This document shows positions 14,301-32,900 of a stretch of 64,000 nucleotides of DNA, one piece after another. The stretch is from Scatophagus argus (taxonomy: Eukaryota > Chordata > Actinopteri > Scatophagidae), in contig NC_058499.1 of the NCBI RefSeq assembly GCF_020382885.2, positions 10,959,872 through 11,023,871 on the forward strand, written 5' to 3'. The translations under genes were made by a program, and so were the position numbers. Position 1 is the first letter of the stretch. Every line of letters starts with the position of its first letter. The notes under the pieces were generated by a model that saw only the letters and a list, made by a program, of their open reading frames with translations, searched no databases and had not been told where the DNA came from.

Positions 14301-17300
14301 AACCAAGACACTGAAGGTTTAAATTTATCCTCCTAAACTTAAAGCCTTTCCGGCCAGCCATCTTGTATGCTAACACTTACAAGGTCAAAATAACTGAAAC
14401 CATTTCTGGAGACAATCGTCCCCCCAGAATGCTGAAAATCCATTGGATTTTTTTAAATGTCGGAAATCATGAGAGTGAGATCACTGTACCTTCTGACTGG
14501 CCAGCTCTTCTTTGAGCTTGGTCTTTTCCTGCTGCATGCAGCATAGTTCTTCCTGTTGGCTCTGGAGGCGAAGCTGCATCTCCAAAGATTTGCTGCCATT
14601 AATCTCTACTGGGGAGCTCTCGGCACTGCGCGTCTCAATGCTGCGCCCAGACCTCCCAGAGCCCTTCAGTTCTCGAAGCAGAGGCTTCTTAGGCCGTGAT
14701 GAGTTGCGCACAAAGTCGAAAGTAAACGCTGAGCCAAAGGAATCTGGGAGAGAAGAGAACTGTATTACTCTCTGGCCCTTGATCGCCACCCGTGTGTGTA
14801 TTAGAAATGAACAACAAATAAAAGTGACCCCAGGGGGCTGAAGCAAGCAGAAACACTTTGACAAAATGCTTTGCTTGTCCCTTTGTCATTATACAGAGCA
14901 AATGAGTGGACCAATAAAAGAAAATAGGCGTTAAACCACGGCCGGGGGGCGAATGAGGCAGCAGGGAGTGGACGTACGTCTGTGTGTGTCTGGATGATGT
15001 TTCGGTTCAAGGAAGTCCTTGGATGGGGCGTCCACCAGCTCCCACTCCTCTGAGCTATTGTTCCCAGTGTAAAACACACTGCGTCTGTTCTCACCTCCTC
15101 TCCCTGGCCGCAGATAAGACATGGAGTTCCTGACAGAACAGACACCAGACAAGAGGGTGAGTAAGACCAAGACATAGGAGCTTTAATTTTATGGCCAACA
15201 TGAAGTGACTGCTACTGTGTAAAAGCTTTTCAGACCCACATGGATCAAGGACAAGCTGCTACTTTGTTTATAATACTAGGTACAATTACAAGCACAAGTA
15301 ACAAATACCATTTTGTGGTACTTGTTACTTGACTTTTTACATTTTCTCCCATACTTCCACTCTTTTACCTTTTTTTACTAGTTACTTTGCAGATAGAATT
15401 TACTAATACAAAAGTATTATTCTTTATTTTATCATTATTTTAACTATCGATGAAGAAAAACACACTGACTGATGACTGGAAATGACCTGCTATTAAGCCA
15501 GACAGATAAGCTTATCCATAAATAATACCATTAGCTCAAACAGCCTTTGTTTAACTGCAGCCGTACATTTAGAAAACAATACACAAGCCAGCTCTACAAC
15601 CTAAGACCTCAGTATGTTCAGGTGACACATGCTGAGTGAGCATAACTTACAAATAAAGTGGATGCAAAACTAAATAATAATAATAATAATAAAACTAGAA
15701 CTAACTGCCTCCACACATCAGTCAAGTTGCAAACTCATTTTCTATGTTGTGAAGACTTTAAAGGAATTTAATCAAAAGTATTAAATGTATTTTGGGGAAA
15801 AAAATGGAAGTTATCACTATTGACATGTATGATTCTAGTTAAAGAGCCTCGTCACACGGTGCAACAACAATCACCCGAGGCTCATTTTCAACAAAACTAA
15901 TGAGCTTGTGGTGGATGAAATGCTTCAAATGTGGATGTTGCTGCAAAGAAGCTACAAATCCTAAAATGTGGAGACTTCTTAAGCCCAGCAGCACAGAAGG
16001 CCGACACAATCAGCACAGTTTCAAGGCGGACAGCCAAAATAAGTGTCACCAATTATCCAATCAAATGTGAAATTTTGTCACACGCTTCCCTTCTCTTCCT
16101 GAGTTATGGTGTTTAGGCAGAACATTACGAATATGACTACCAAAAACTAATCAGTTCAACCTTGAGTCCAAGTGGGAGTTTGTGCCAAATTTGAAGAAAT
16201 TCCCTCAAGGTGTTCCCTCGAGATACTGCATTCGTGATAACGGCACGGACAGAAGGACAGCCTGAAAACATAACGCCACCAGCCACGACTCTCACTTGCA
16301 CAGGGGCATAAAAACTAGCACAAATGAAAGGCGTGTCTAACCATAAGCCTGCATGTACTCATGATTTTCACACTTCTGATTGAGTTCACAAGAAACACCA
16401 AACTACTTCTGTACAGCACAGTGAAGTTCGTGCCCTCCTCACACCACTTTTGTAACGTTTCAGCCATATTTTACACCTCATGTCTCTCTTACGGAACAGC
16501 ATTTTAACCGATGCATCTGTAAACAGCGGCCTCATAGAAGAAACAACTACCTACTGTGAGTGTTTTATCCAAGTAAACACCCTTTGCATTTTAAAAAATG
16601 AGAAGCTGAATCATTAGAAGAAGGTAGAACACACACTGGTATGGAGACCATCTGCTGAGAGCTAAAATTCTCCAAGATTCCTGTGCACCTTTATCAGTGA
16701 ACTCTCTTTCCACCACGAATACAAAGCAAATTCCAAACTGTGCCACATTTTTAGCATTTCAGCGTGTTGCATCGGGTGAATAGATGTGTTGTATGGGTCA
16801 GAAAGGCAACTGTTGATCACTGCATACTACAGCAACTCACAAACCATGGATGCAACCATTTCCCCCACTGCAGTCAACCTCAGGAAGAAGTGAAGAGGTA
16901 TTTCACTTGCTCGCTACAGCTCTAATGAGGCACACTGAACACAAACTAGTTCTGCCTGTTCGGCAGGGAATCAACAAAGAGCCGCAAATAAGCTTTCTTT
17001 TGAAAAACGTGTTGTCGAAGAAATGATTGGTTTACCTGATTTCTGTACCAAAGTTTCTGAGGGAGAAGTTGAGGGGGTTGGTGGACACAGCGGAGGGCCC
17101 TCTGGCAGACTGGATCCCCACCATTCCCCCGCCATCTGTCTCTGTCTCTATGGCAAAGTCACTGCGGACCTTCTCCATCCCGTCACTCAGCTTCTCAAAG
17201 ACAAAGGCATCTGACGATAAACCGTTAAGAGTCCATTAGAATAACTTAGCAATATTTGGGCATGACTCATATTGCCACTTCAGTTTCACAGGTCATCAGC

Positions 17301-20220
17301 TGTAACAGTCCATGGTGGAGGAAATGAGAACATCAGGACTGAATTCCAGAGCAAAATGAAGCAATATTTTGAGCTGCCCAGAATGCTATTTACAGCAGGG
17401 TGGATGTCTGTGGGTTCACAAGCAGCTATCTAACAGAAAAAAACAGTATGTAGCACTTCTGAGCTCAGCAGGGTAAATATGAGTGTATGAATTAGCCAGG
17501 ACAATGCAGAAGTTATTTTTCTATAAAGGGCCAATCAGTTCCACAATTATGCTGTCACACCCAGAGGGGAAACCTGAGGGCACTAACACAAAGATGTAGA
17601 TACAATGTAGTTCAAGGATGATCTGCTTTTGCTCTGATAAAACCTTTAAAGCACTGTATTCCATCAAGGAAAAACGCATAATTTTGTCCTCTCTAAACCT
17701 GTTCCAGCTTTAATTAGTGCATCAAATCAGTTGATGGCAGGGAAACGGTCGCACACGTCACAGCTTGGTTTGTTTGGCTGTACGGTTGGCTAAAATGTAA
17801 CTTGGTTACCATGTGAAGTTACACTGAGTCACATTAATGTTTCACAAGTCATAAACGAAGAGCTAAACGAAACGTCTAATGTCATTTTCACAGCCCGAGG
17901 GAAAATTCCTGCCTTTTTTTCCAGAATTTCGTCACAGCTAACTGCCAAAAGACCAAGGACTTCTGACAGAAATAGAACACAGGATATGAAACAAATGTAG
18001 AACAAAATTTCAGAGCACGTTCAAGCTATTGTGTATTGTGATTCTTTTTGGAAACAGTTACTTTTTCGTTGTATATGGGATCTGAGATCTGTCTCAGATC
18101 CCAAATGTCGACACAAGTTTCACATTCTTTTTGGCTAAATACCTCCATAGTTGTACTGTTATACTATGATATGACAAGTGGTATTTGTATCTTTTCAGCA
18201 ACAGACACACACCGAGAACATTTTTAAAAGGGAAAAAAAAGCAAAACAATCATGAGTATGTGACAACAGGAAAAGGAAGACACATTCATAGTTCATTTCA
18301 CCCGGTGAGAAGAAGAGTCAAAACAAGTGTAAGAATTAGTCTCACTTGACTGTCCGCAGACTTAAACCCTGTGAATACAAAAACTTCTCAATATAACAAC
18401 AACAGAATTTACATTAACATAAAAAAAAACTTTACTCAACTTTTCTGCCTGTCAAACCACATGACTAAAAGAGAGTTTAAGAGTCAACACTTAAATGTGA
18501 GCAGTGCTGTGCTAGTGGTGTATGAATCTGGTTTTATATCAGGTGACTGATATAAATAGAGACCTACTCCTGAAAATGCTGTCGAGCTTGTGAGCACACT
18601 TGAACCTTGAAAAACAGCAGGCGGTGCACACAATAAGACTTATGTGTCTATGAGTGCTTGAAAATAAAACACACCCAAGATAAAGTGGCTGTGAACTCCT
18701 TTCTTTCATTCCCTTTGTTTCTCATTCAAGCCACATTTGACAAAGCCCTGCCTAACATGACGTTTCTGCAGGAACTTGGGAGAACCTGGCAACAAAATCA
18801 CTCGACCTGTGTCAACATTAATCCATCAGGTACAGGTGTTTACTTTCAGCTGGTGAATGGGTGTGATTGAACAGAGCTGTGAAAATGAGTGTCCACACTC
18901 TACACACACACTGTACGTTTATATGTGTGTATATGTCTGTGTACCGGCCTACCACTGTCTTTGCCTACGAGGCCGGTGGGAGGGTAGGCCAGGGTCGGGG
19001 AGCTCCAGCTGTCCCTCTGACCGGACCCTCGTGTGTTGCTGTACTCCCAACGTTTCTGCTGCAACTGCTGGAGCCAGTAATGCATCACCTGCCTGCTTGG
19101 GGCCTGGAAACAGCAAATGGACAAAGACCAAAGGTTAAACAGACAACTCAATGTAAAAAACAAACAAAAAAATCAATGTAAAAGGAACGACACCCTGGCT
19201 AGGAATTATGCACAGCATGTGAAACAGTCCAGCAGCACTTTAAGTAGCAGGTTACTATTCAGATCGGTCATGTGAATGAGCACAGACGCTTGGTTTCAGT
19301 CTCAGTTCCAGCCTCGGGGCCGTGCAAGCTGTGTGGTATTAACTATTCACACTATCTGCCAAACGGCAGACTTAAGAGGGCAGCCTGGTTGAATGAAACC
19401 AAAGGTACCTGCCCTGGCACCGGGCCAGTCACGGTCACATGACAGCAACAAAGACCATCACATGAGATGCTGTGACTTTTTCCTTTTTTTTTTCCACTGG
19501 TAAAAGCAGAGATTGCATGAGGGCTGATGAGCTCATGTGCATGTAAATCACATTCTAAAATTATCCCTACATGTAAACAATGGGCTGACAGTGTGTTTGG
19601 TGCAATCAGCTGAACAATGTGCTGATTAAGCTCTCGGGTAGCAAACATGACCTACATGTAGAATTTCGGTTTTAGCCAGTTGTCATTTTCTTGAAAGTAA
19701 ATCTAAATCACATCCCAATCAGCAGGAATATTTGCACACGGGACTTAAAGCAAAGCTGAGAATAAATCTGACAAGTTACAATGGGTGTGTCTGCCTTTCC
19801 ACAATGAGAAAGGAAGTGACAAATGACAGCAAACACGATCACTTGTTGTGCCCCAAAAAAAACAAAAACAGTCTCTACCTTGAGGAGGAACTCCTTCCCG
19901 GTCGTGCGGATCTCAAACTGACCCTCCTCTCCCTCCACGTCGTAGCTGAAGCACGCATCGCCGATTTCAATGTAGCCGAGCGGCAGGGCATCTTGGGGAG
20001 TCTTGAAGTAATACAAGTAACATTTCCTCGGATCATACACGAACCACCTCGTCTTGTACCCTCTCAGAGGCCCCTTGCCGGACAGCTTGTTCAAGTATCC
20101 GCACAGCTTGGAGACCTGCTCCTTCGCTCCCTCGACCTCGGCCACGTCCACTGACCTGGAGGCCACGATCCGCGAGACCGTGCAGGGGTTTGCTTCGCTG
20201 CCATCCTCCTCTTCGTGCAT
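8336..20220 (-). CDS. tbc1d2b: TBC1 domain family member 2B, Rab GTPase-activating protein (13 coding exons)
   Basis: The protein is a Rab GAP of endosomal membranes. Coding exons on the minus strand: 20220-19879, 19103-18953, 17210-17036, 15129-14978, 14743-14490, 12447-12022, 11897-11787, 11572-11376, 10808-10314, 10225-10108, 9874-9689, 8948-8827, 8531-8336. They total 2,925 nt, giving 974 residues, close to human TBC1D2B. An N-terminal PH domain (about residues 37-145; CGYLNKLSGKGPLRGYKTRW) precedes a linker and a coiled-coil region (about 330-600; KDEVIIKL, QNKFLNKEILEL). A TBC domain follows from about 672. Both catalytic fingers are intact: IELDLLR (arginine, about 727) and YCQGLN (glutamine, about 764). 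The C-terminus ends in an acidic SDDEEDN. I chose the ATG at 20220 for its A at -3 and the family length; the frame stays open 59 codons upstream to an ATG at 20397. One donor (12021-12020, GTACTAG) was chosen over read-through because it restores homology. Confidence 0.96.
10755..10777 (-). repeat. tbc1d2b: Coding GAG microsatellite (poly-Glu run) in tbc1d2b
   Basis: A (CTC)n tract on the plus strand encodes seven consecutive glutamates just before KLVAKVRALELK. Human TBC1D2B has a shorter acidic run at the same place, so the position is conserved and the length may vary. Confidence 0.7.
12448..14489 (-). other. tbc1d2b: tbc1d2b intron 5, no gene
   Basis: This 2 kb intron lies between the exons encoding ...EELASQK and ELVRLLQQ.... 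Open frames such as 12870-13265 on the plus strand show no domain. A degenerate repeat lies near 14195-14245, containing GGACCAAAGTGGTGGACTAA. Confidence 0.7.
14195..14245. repeat. Degenerate interspersed repeat fragment
   Basis: The stretch ACCAAATTTCAATCTAGTAG followed by GGACCAAAGTGGTGGAC matches the far end of the same teleost repeat seen at 1975-2205, in decayed form. Identification is from memory of the family. Confidence 0.4.
15930..16312. repeat. Teleost interspersed repeat in tbc1d2b intron 3
   Basis: Diagnostic phrases are TTGAGTCCAAGTGGGAGTTT, GTGCCAAATTTGAAGAAATT and CCCTCAAGGTGTTCC (about 16161-16217). These are followed by a GGCACGGACAGAAGGACAG segment and ACATAACGCCACC (16268-16280), ending near GGGGCATAAAA. 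This combination is a familiar dispersed repeat of percomorph fish genomes. The 5' boundary is uncertain. Confidence 0.6.
18077..18102. repeat. Perfect 11-bp inverted repeat in tbc1d2b intron 2
   Basis: GGGATCTGAGA and TCTCAGATCCC flank a 4-bp centre. It could form a short hairpin in the transcript or DNA. No flanking homology identifies it as a transposon end. Confidence 0.9.
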
Positions 20221-20450
20221 CTTTCCTCGAAGTTTCTTCTCAGTGCAGCACAGCGTATGCCCACTCCTGTTTCCATCCGCATGACTGCCTGCCCCCGGAA
20301 GAAGGGAGGCCGGGAGTTGTAGTTTATTTGCAGCGGTGACGTGGTGGACGGCGCGCGGGAGATGCGGCGGTACCGCTGTGTGGCGGTGTTTGACCATATG
20401 TACTTCTTGTTAGGCAGGGTGGGTCCTTTCAGCACCGTATTGTTATCTTA
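20221..20450 (-). promoter_or_regulatory. tbc1d2b: tbc1d2b 5' UTR and promoter region
   Basis: The sequence just upstream of the start codon is the most GC- and CpG-rich part of the left third of the window (about 20130-20390), then drops sharply to AT-rich DNA after 20430. That is the usual look of a CpG-island promoter. No TATA motif is evident. Confidence 0.5.
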
Positions 20451-26311
<5,861 letters not shown>

Positions 26312-26531
26312 AGACGTTATCAGCTACTGTGGAAAATGTTCACTAAATTTACTCTGACACTACGGTGGTACTGCCTGACACACACTCTGTGAAAGCTTCG
26401 GTTATATATTCAACACAGGCTGACATGTTTTTAACTATTCAAATGTCATCTGTGATATTTTTCATTTTTAATGTATTTATTTAAAATAATTTCCATTTTA
26501 TTTTCCATATGTACAGTAAGCTGATGTGCTC

Positions 26532-26537
26532 AATAAA
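26532..26537 (+). promoter_or_regulatory. sh2d7: sh2d7 poly(A) signal
   Basis: An AATAAA hexamer 220 bp past the sh2d7 stop codon, implying a short 3' UTR (26312 to about 26555). Confidence 0.65.
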
Positions 26538-26555
26538 ACACAAACTGGGTGTTGA

Positions 26556-29170
26556 AGTTTTACAAAGCAAAAATTGTGCCGTTAAATATAAAGCCACGAA
26601 TGAGATACAAAATAGCTCATAACTCTGTACCCTCTCAAATGATTATATCATTTCAGTGCAAGAGAAAAAGGTTGTACTCTGTAAATATTTTAACTACAGA
26701 CTGCAAGCATCAATGCTGCACTTCACTCGCAGGAAACTTTATTTGCATACAGATTTCAGACGCCTGTATACAACAGCAATGGGGAAGCGGATCAAACATA
26801 CTGAAATGTCATTTATTATCTTTTATCATCTGCTGATCTTTTACTCTACTTATAGTTTCAATGCTAGGCACTAAAACCACAGTATGACTGATACTTTAAC
26901 AGCCTCTCTGTGTGCCTGAATTTTTTCCCTGGTCACACTTATTTTCACAAGCCATTAAATGCTGGAGCAGCAGAGGAAAGGAAATAAGGTGTTCCAGTGA
27001 TGACAAACTAGGTTAGATTAACTCACTGACACATGAAAAACATTCATCTTGGAAAATCAAGAGTATTTCATGACTTTTCTGTCATCTTCTCTTTCACAAC
27101 TTCCACAACACAGAATGATGAGGTGTCACTGGAAAACAGAAGGAAATGTGTGGTCATTTCTTACAACAGACAAACAAAATGTCATAAGGGGCTCATTATG
27201 TATCAGTGGGTTTCTGCACCTGTGAATAACACGCTGACAAAACGTGATACAGGCTAAGGAGGATCGGTGGCAAAATCATATCTTCATTTTATTATCGTAA
27301 CAGCACAGTCTTTTCCCTAATGGGTAACACTTTTCACTTCGCAAAAGTGCTAGCATGTTAACACTTAACAAATAGTTTATAACACACATTATTGTATTAG
27401 TAGTGTTAATTAATGTATTTATCAAGAAGCACGCATAACAAAGTCAATGCATACAAATCAAAGAATTATTATTATTATTTAAGAATTATTTATTAAATAA
27501 TTCTTTAAAAATAAATAGAATACATAAATTATGGCAAAAATACTTTATATTTCATATTCAAACAGAATAGGAAGACATATTTTTATATATGATGACAAAT
27601 ATTGTCAGACGTTCATTATCAGTTTAGCAGTTACAACGTGTCAAATGGATTCGTCATCAGCACAGTTGACAAAAAATCCATCTGACATTTAATTGTCTCT
27701 GTGTTTGCAACTCTGTTTGTGTACAATTGTGTCATAGTGTGTTATAAACCCACATTTACCATTAAATGATCACTACGGTGGGGTTAAAATAAATATCACC
27801 ATAAGGTTTAATAACAATTTATCAGTTTAAAGAAGGAGGAGATACACAGTATGCAGAAACACCAACCACTGAGCAGTTTGCAAGATCTTAAATAAGATCA
27901 AATTGAAACAGACAAGGTCCCCTGGAGTAAAATCAGTGTGAGTGTTACACTCACTGCTCTCAGCCTCGGTTGCTTACAGTTATGGCTGCTTTACAGCCCC
28001 ACTATCACATTGCACCAGAAGCTTCTCCGCTGGAATCATAATTAACAGATGTTCTCTGTGAGACCAGTAATTAATGAAGGCACACAATCAGCACTGTATT
28101 GCCCTGAATATTTGATACTGCCCTCATAAAGGGAACCCGAGATAATGGAGTGAAGTGAATTAACTGGCTGCTCTGATGACTGCACACTGTTTAACTGACT
28201 TTGACATCCTTCCTCCTCTTTCTGGTGAAATCAGACACTCACTCTCAACTTTTCCTCCTTTTTTCACTGCTGGCAGTGTCCATGAGAACAATCACCCTTT
28301 GCATCAACATGGCTCTATTTTGTACACTCCTGTTTTACCGATTTGCAGACATGTTTGCTTTTTTATTTATTTATTGGTATGCTGTCACACACAGAATGAG
28401 CCTGAACATTAGACCAGAAAACGCAGTAGCTTACAGGAAAAGAAACCTAAACATTTTCCTCACATCACACCCGTGATGAAATGGTCTGTGCTGAGTTGTT
28501 TGTTATATTATGTTCCTTTCGCCTGCGGCTGGTGTCCCATTTTCTACTTTTCTAACTGTTACTGTTTTGCTGCCGTGGCACTCGACAGCAAAGACAAAAA
28601 GATGACTTGTGCATGGCTTTTCATGGCCTGAACATATTGGTGACTGAAAATGTTCTGCACGTATGAATCCCCAGCATCCTCTTGCACAGTATGACTCACC
28701 AGTACAGACTTGAACTGTACAAAAACACTGAACTCTCACATGTACACGATGCAGTTCTGTACCCCACAGCTCAGAACCCAGGGGCCATGAATCATCAACC
28801 AACGTGACCGAGGCCATTTACACTAGCTCAACTGATGAGATTAACTGTGTGTGCAGGATGCAATCGCTCGTGAGTGCTGAGGCAGCTCACTCCTAATGAT
28901 CGCATCCTGCTAAACATGTTATCACGGCTCGTATGATCGATGCAGAGGCACACACATTTACTGATCTCTACTGTCCATACTCCTTGATCATCACAGGCGG
29001 ATGTGTTGAGGTGAGCTGGTTGTATGGAGGGGATATTACTGATACTACTACAGGTATCAGGTCACTTGAATCAACTGGTTTTTGACGAACAAACAGTGAA
29101 AGCTCTTGCATTTAAGGATTATTTCATGCTTTTTTTTTCACTGACAGAAATTAAACAAAGAAACTCAGCC
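26556..29170. other. Intergenic interval between convergent sh2d7 and cib2
   Basis: No supported gene. The DNA is AT-rich, with an (ATT)n tract and a perfect 25-bp palindrome near 27466-27505. The remaining open frames (for example 28176-28476 plus, 28503-28817 minus) lack domains and splice context. Confidence 0.6.
27481..27505. repeat. Perfect AT-rich palindrome (12-bp arms, 1-bp centre)
   Basis: Arms AAGAATTATTTA and TAAATAATTCTT flank a single T. It adjoins a short (ATT)n run, so slippage is a likely origin. Confidence 0.9.
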
Positions 29171-29189
29171 ACAACACACAGAAAACACA

Positions 29190-29195
29190 TTTATT
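29190..29195 (-). promoter_or_regulatory. cib2: cib2 poly(A) signal
   Basis: AATAAA on the minus strand, 734 bp beyond the cib2 stop codon, followed by no other hexamer nearby. It would define a 3' UTR of about 29170-29928. Confidence 0.55.
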
Positions 29196-29928
29196 CAAAG
29201 TAAGACAAATACCTGAAGTCACATAAAATACTGGAACATGTATATCCAAAAGATGGCTGTATGTAATATCTCATGATAATGGCTGAGGGAGAAAAGCTAC
29301 CAAAATGAGTTCAGATGACAGAGCCCTTCACTCAACTGGAGAACAGTAAGATAATGATTGTCATCATGTTCCAGCTCCCCAAGCAAAAATTACAACTTAA
29401 AATGACAAAGAGCATTAGTACTGCATGTATAAATATTGCATAGCTCATATAAAATATGTGTATGCCCTTAATGCCAACGCTGTGCTTTCATTAACTTCAA
29501 GCTTTGTCTTCAGCCTTATAAATACTACTATCTGGTACATCACTGTGTGAGGACTTCTCCGGGGGTATCTCATGTGCAACATGGGCAGATAAGCATTTTA
29601 TGCGTACTTGAATGTGTTCAATAAGCAGCAATGCATGAGTCTGGTTCATTTCGGACTAGTTTCACTGACCAGTTTCCTTCAGATGTGGAAAGAATAACAA
29701 ACAAGAGACCAATCCAGGTCAAGCCCTTTGATAGGTGGTACAACTAAAACATTTTCAGGCTCCTGGGAATCCATCTGCATCCAGTATTTTGCTTTCTAAC
29801 CCCAACAGACTTCACTGAGGTCAGAGAGGACTGATGTGCTATTTTTATGACAATGGGGGTGGGAGACAGGCACTGCACCCCGTGCTGTGGCCAGGAAGTA
29901 GGGTCCAGAGGTTCACCATGGAGCCCTC

Positions 29929-32900
29929 TCAGATTCGAATGTGGAAGGTACTGGAGAGACAAAAGAGGCAGTGTGAGAGGCCAATACTGAAACAGCACTA
30001 GTATATGATGACTGACTGTACATGTGAGTTAAATCAGGAGTAGATGTCTTCATAATTTCCTTGGGTACAGACAGCGGTGAGGCTATTTGCATATAAATGG
30101 GCATAGTGAAGTGATGATGTTAGGATGGCAGCTAAATGACTAAAATGATTACCAGCCATCTGGGTAATGAAAACTGTCAATAACTGAAGACACATAGTTT
30201 ACAGGGTGGCAGCTAGGGGGATACTGCATGTATTGCCATTTTTCATACTGAATCAGGTGTCCACAATGTGTTGACAACTGCTTCTACATAAACATAGTAT
30301 GATATTATTTGTCTTAAGCGAGGTGTATTTAATTACCTTAAAAAATCAGGAGCCCTAGTTATCATATTTTCAAAGTCAGCAAAGGAAAGTTTGTTGTCTC
30401 CGTCTAAATCCGCCTCTTCAATAGTTTTCTCGCACACCAGCTCCACCTCTTCAGGAGTCAACTCCTCCTTCGTCAGCTTATTTAGAGTCTTTTCCAGGTC
30501 TTCTTTGCACAGGTAATTATCCACATTGAAATCTGCAGGCAACCGGGATTAATCATTAATCATAAATGGTTATACTATCAAGTTCTGGGAAATTTAAAAA
30601 ATCATATTGGCAGTTTTAGAAATTCATCATTACCATATATTTTGAAGGCATATATGGCCTTGAGTTCTCTAGGAGCCATTTCACTGAGGACTGAGAACAT
30701 ATCCACAAATTCATTGAAGCTGAGATTCCCCATCCCGTCCTCTGAGAAAGACTCTACGATCCTGTTACGGAATGGGTTTTCCTACAGATGAACATCTATG
30801 GTAAATGTAAGATTCTCTGCAATATATATTATATATATAAACACACTGTTGTCATTTTCACATGAGCTGCAGAAGTATAAACTAGTAAAGGGAACCAACA
30901 TTTCCTCCTCTGCTGTTCAACCACAAGTGTCTATGTATCTTTATATCCTGAGTAAGCATCTCACTAATTCTATACCTGCAAGCAGTGAAAAGTGAGCAAA
31001 AGTTTGCATGTCTGAACTCAAAATCAGCCAAGAAAAAGAAATCATTTGTGTAAACTAATCAGCCATTTAAGGCGATGGCATTTTTAACTGCATATCCTAA
31101 GACATGTCAGCGCAGCGTGAATCACTGCCATCGACTTAGCACAGCTCATTAAAACATGAGTATGTTTATAAAGACTCTGTGGGACTGTGTATTATCTGGG
31201 CCTCGTCAATCCTCAAATGCTCCTCCTCCTATCCTTACAGGCCCTGCAATCATGTGACAGTTTTACAGGTAAAGTCCAATTACTCCCGGAGGAAGGCCAC
31301 ATTACGAGTCTCTGCCCTAAACCCGTACTGGATATGCACTCTGTTTGCTGTGACTGTTATGCAGCATGACATTTCTAAAATTTCTGCATGTTTTTTCTCA
31401 AATGGCAGGGGCTTAAAAATAGGAGAGGGTGCATCAGTCAGGCTGGAGAGCCTGAGCAAGTCATGGCACATTAACTTTCATAAGCTCACAGGATGTGTCA
31501 TACAATCAAATCAGTGATGATGATGATGATGATGATGGCTGTTGAAAATCAATTCTGCCCTCTGAGGGAGAGTGTGTATTGATTGAGGTGGCTGCTCACA
31601 TCAGCAGTGGGTACCACGTTTGTTTTAAGAGGGTTGTTAATATGCCAGTCCAGAAGTAAAGAAAAAAAAAACACGACACTGGTACATCGGCCACTGCTGG
31701 TGAAGAACAAAGGATGGATGAAAAGAGGCTCATTCATTTGGAAAAACACAGTACTTGAATCATATTTAATGTTCTATAATGACTTGGGTTTTTTACCTTT
31801 AACTCTGGCATGTTGACTATTAAGGCTAAAGGCAGTTTACAGTCAGGATCATTGGTGTAGTCCATTGGTACAAGATGCGGAGCTAACTCGTGGTATCTGC
31901 CGTGCAACCTAGAACAAAACACAAAAATACTTTTTAAACAATTGTATTTCTTCTGGCCTACTGCCTTTTAGAAGAGAAACAGACTACAGAAAAAAGTAAA
32001 GAAAGAGCAAAAAATTTTTTTTTTACTCAACATAAACACCTGAAACATACAGACATTTGTAGCGCAACTGACATACCGACATAAATATAAAGAGGACCAC
32101 AAAATGCTGGGATTGCAGAAAGGTCAGGATGACAGTTTGTGCATATCATGACAAACTGGACTAGAACAATCATTCCTCTTTCTAATGTCTCTGTCTCTCC
32201 TGTGGAAACCTTTAATTTTATGTCATTTATTATTGAAAATGATGTCAACAAACTGCAGAGAGGACGTAGGAATGATAAATACACGATGTCGTGAATTATG
32301 GTGTTTATCGGCAGAGCCCCTCTCACTCTAATCCTGTCACAGGGTACCTTTGTTGCCAAAGAAGAGCCATTTATCGGCAGAGGCACTGGTCTTAGAGGAC
32401 AAACTCGCTACAATTAATTTAGATAAAAACCTGTCAAAATGATGGAGTTTCATTGGTGCACTGGAGCAAGTGAACTGATAAACCTGCAGCACTGATGTAC
32501 CAATCAACCTTGAAAGTGTTCGGACCGCACAGCTTCTGCAAATTTGACGATGCTCAGTGCGAGTGCTAACATCCGGTTTCATTTCCAAAACTACCGCATA
32601 TCTGACAATATAAAAACACTGAAATGTTATAATCTAGCGTCAATGCTAAGATATGACACAACACTGAAGGGTTCAAATCAGTGACCTTAAGACCATCAGT
32701 GATGATCCGTTCCTCCGATGTTACATAACTGAGCTGTAACCGTTGCAGCAAGGGGACAGAAACAAGGAGTGTTTTATGAAGGTCGTAAAGTGTAGAACCC
32801 AATTACTCCCTCTGCTGATTGTCAATTCTGAATCTCCAGTTCACTGATGGCCTTGGAATTAAAGTTAATTCAGCATCAACATGGAGGTACATGCACACAG

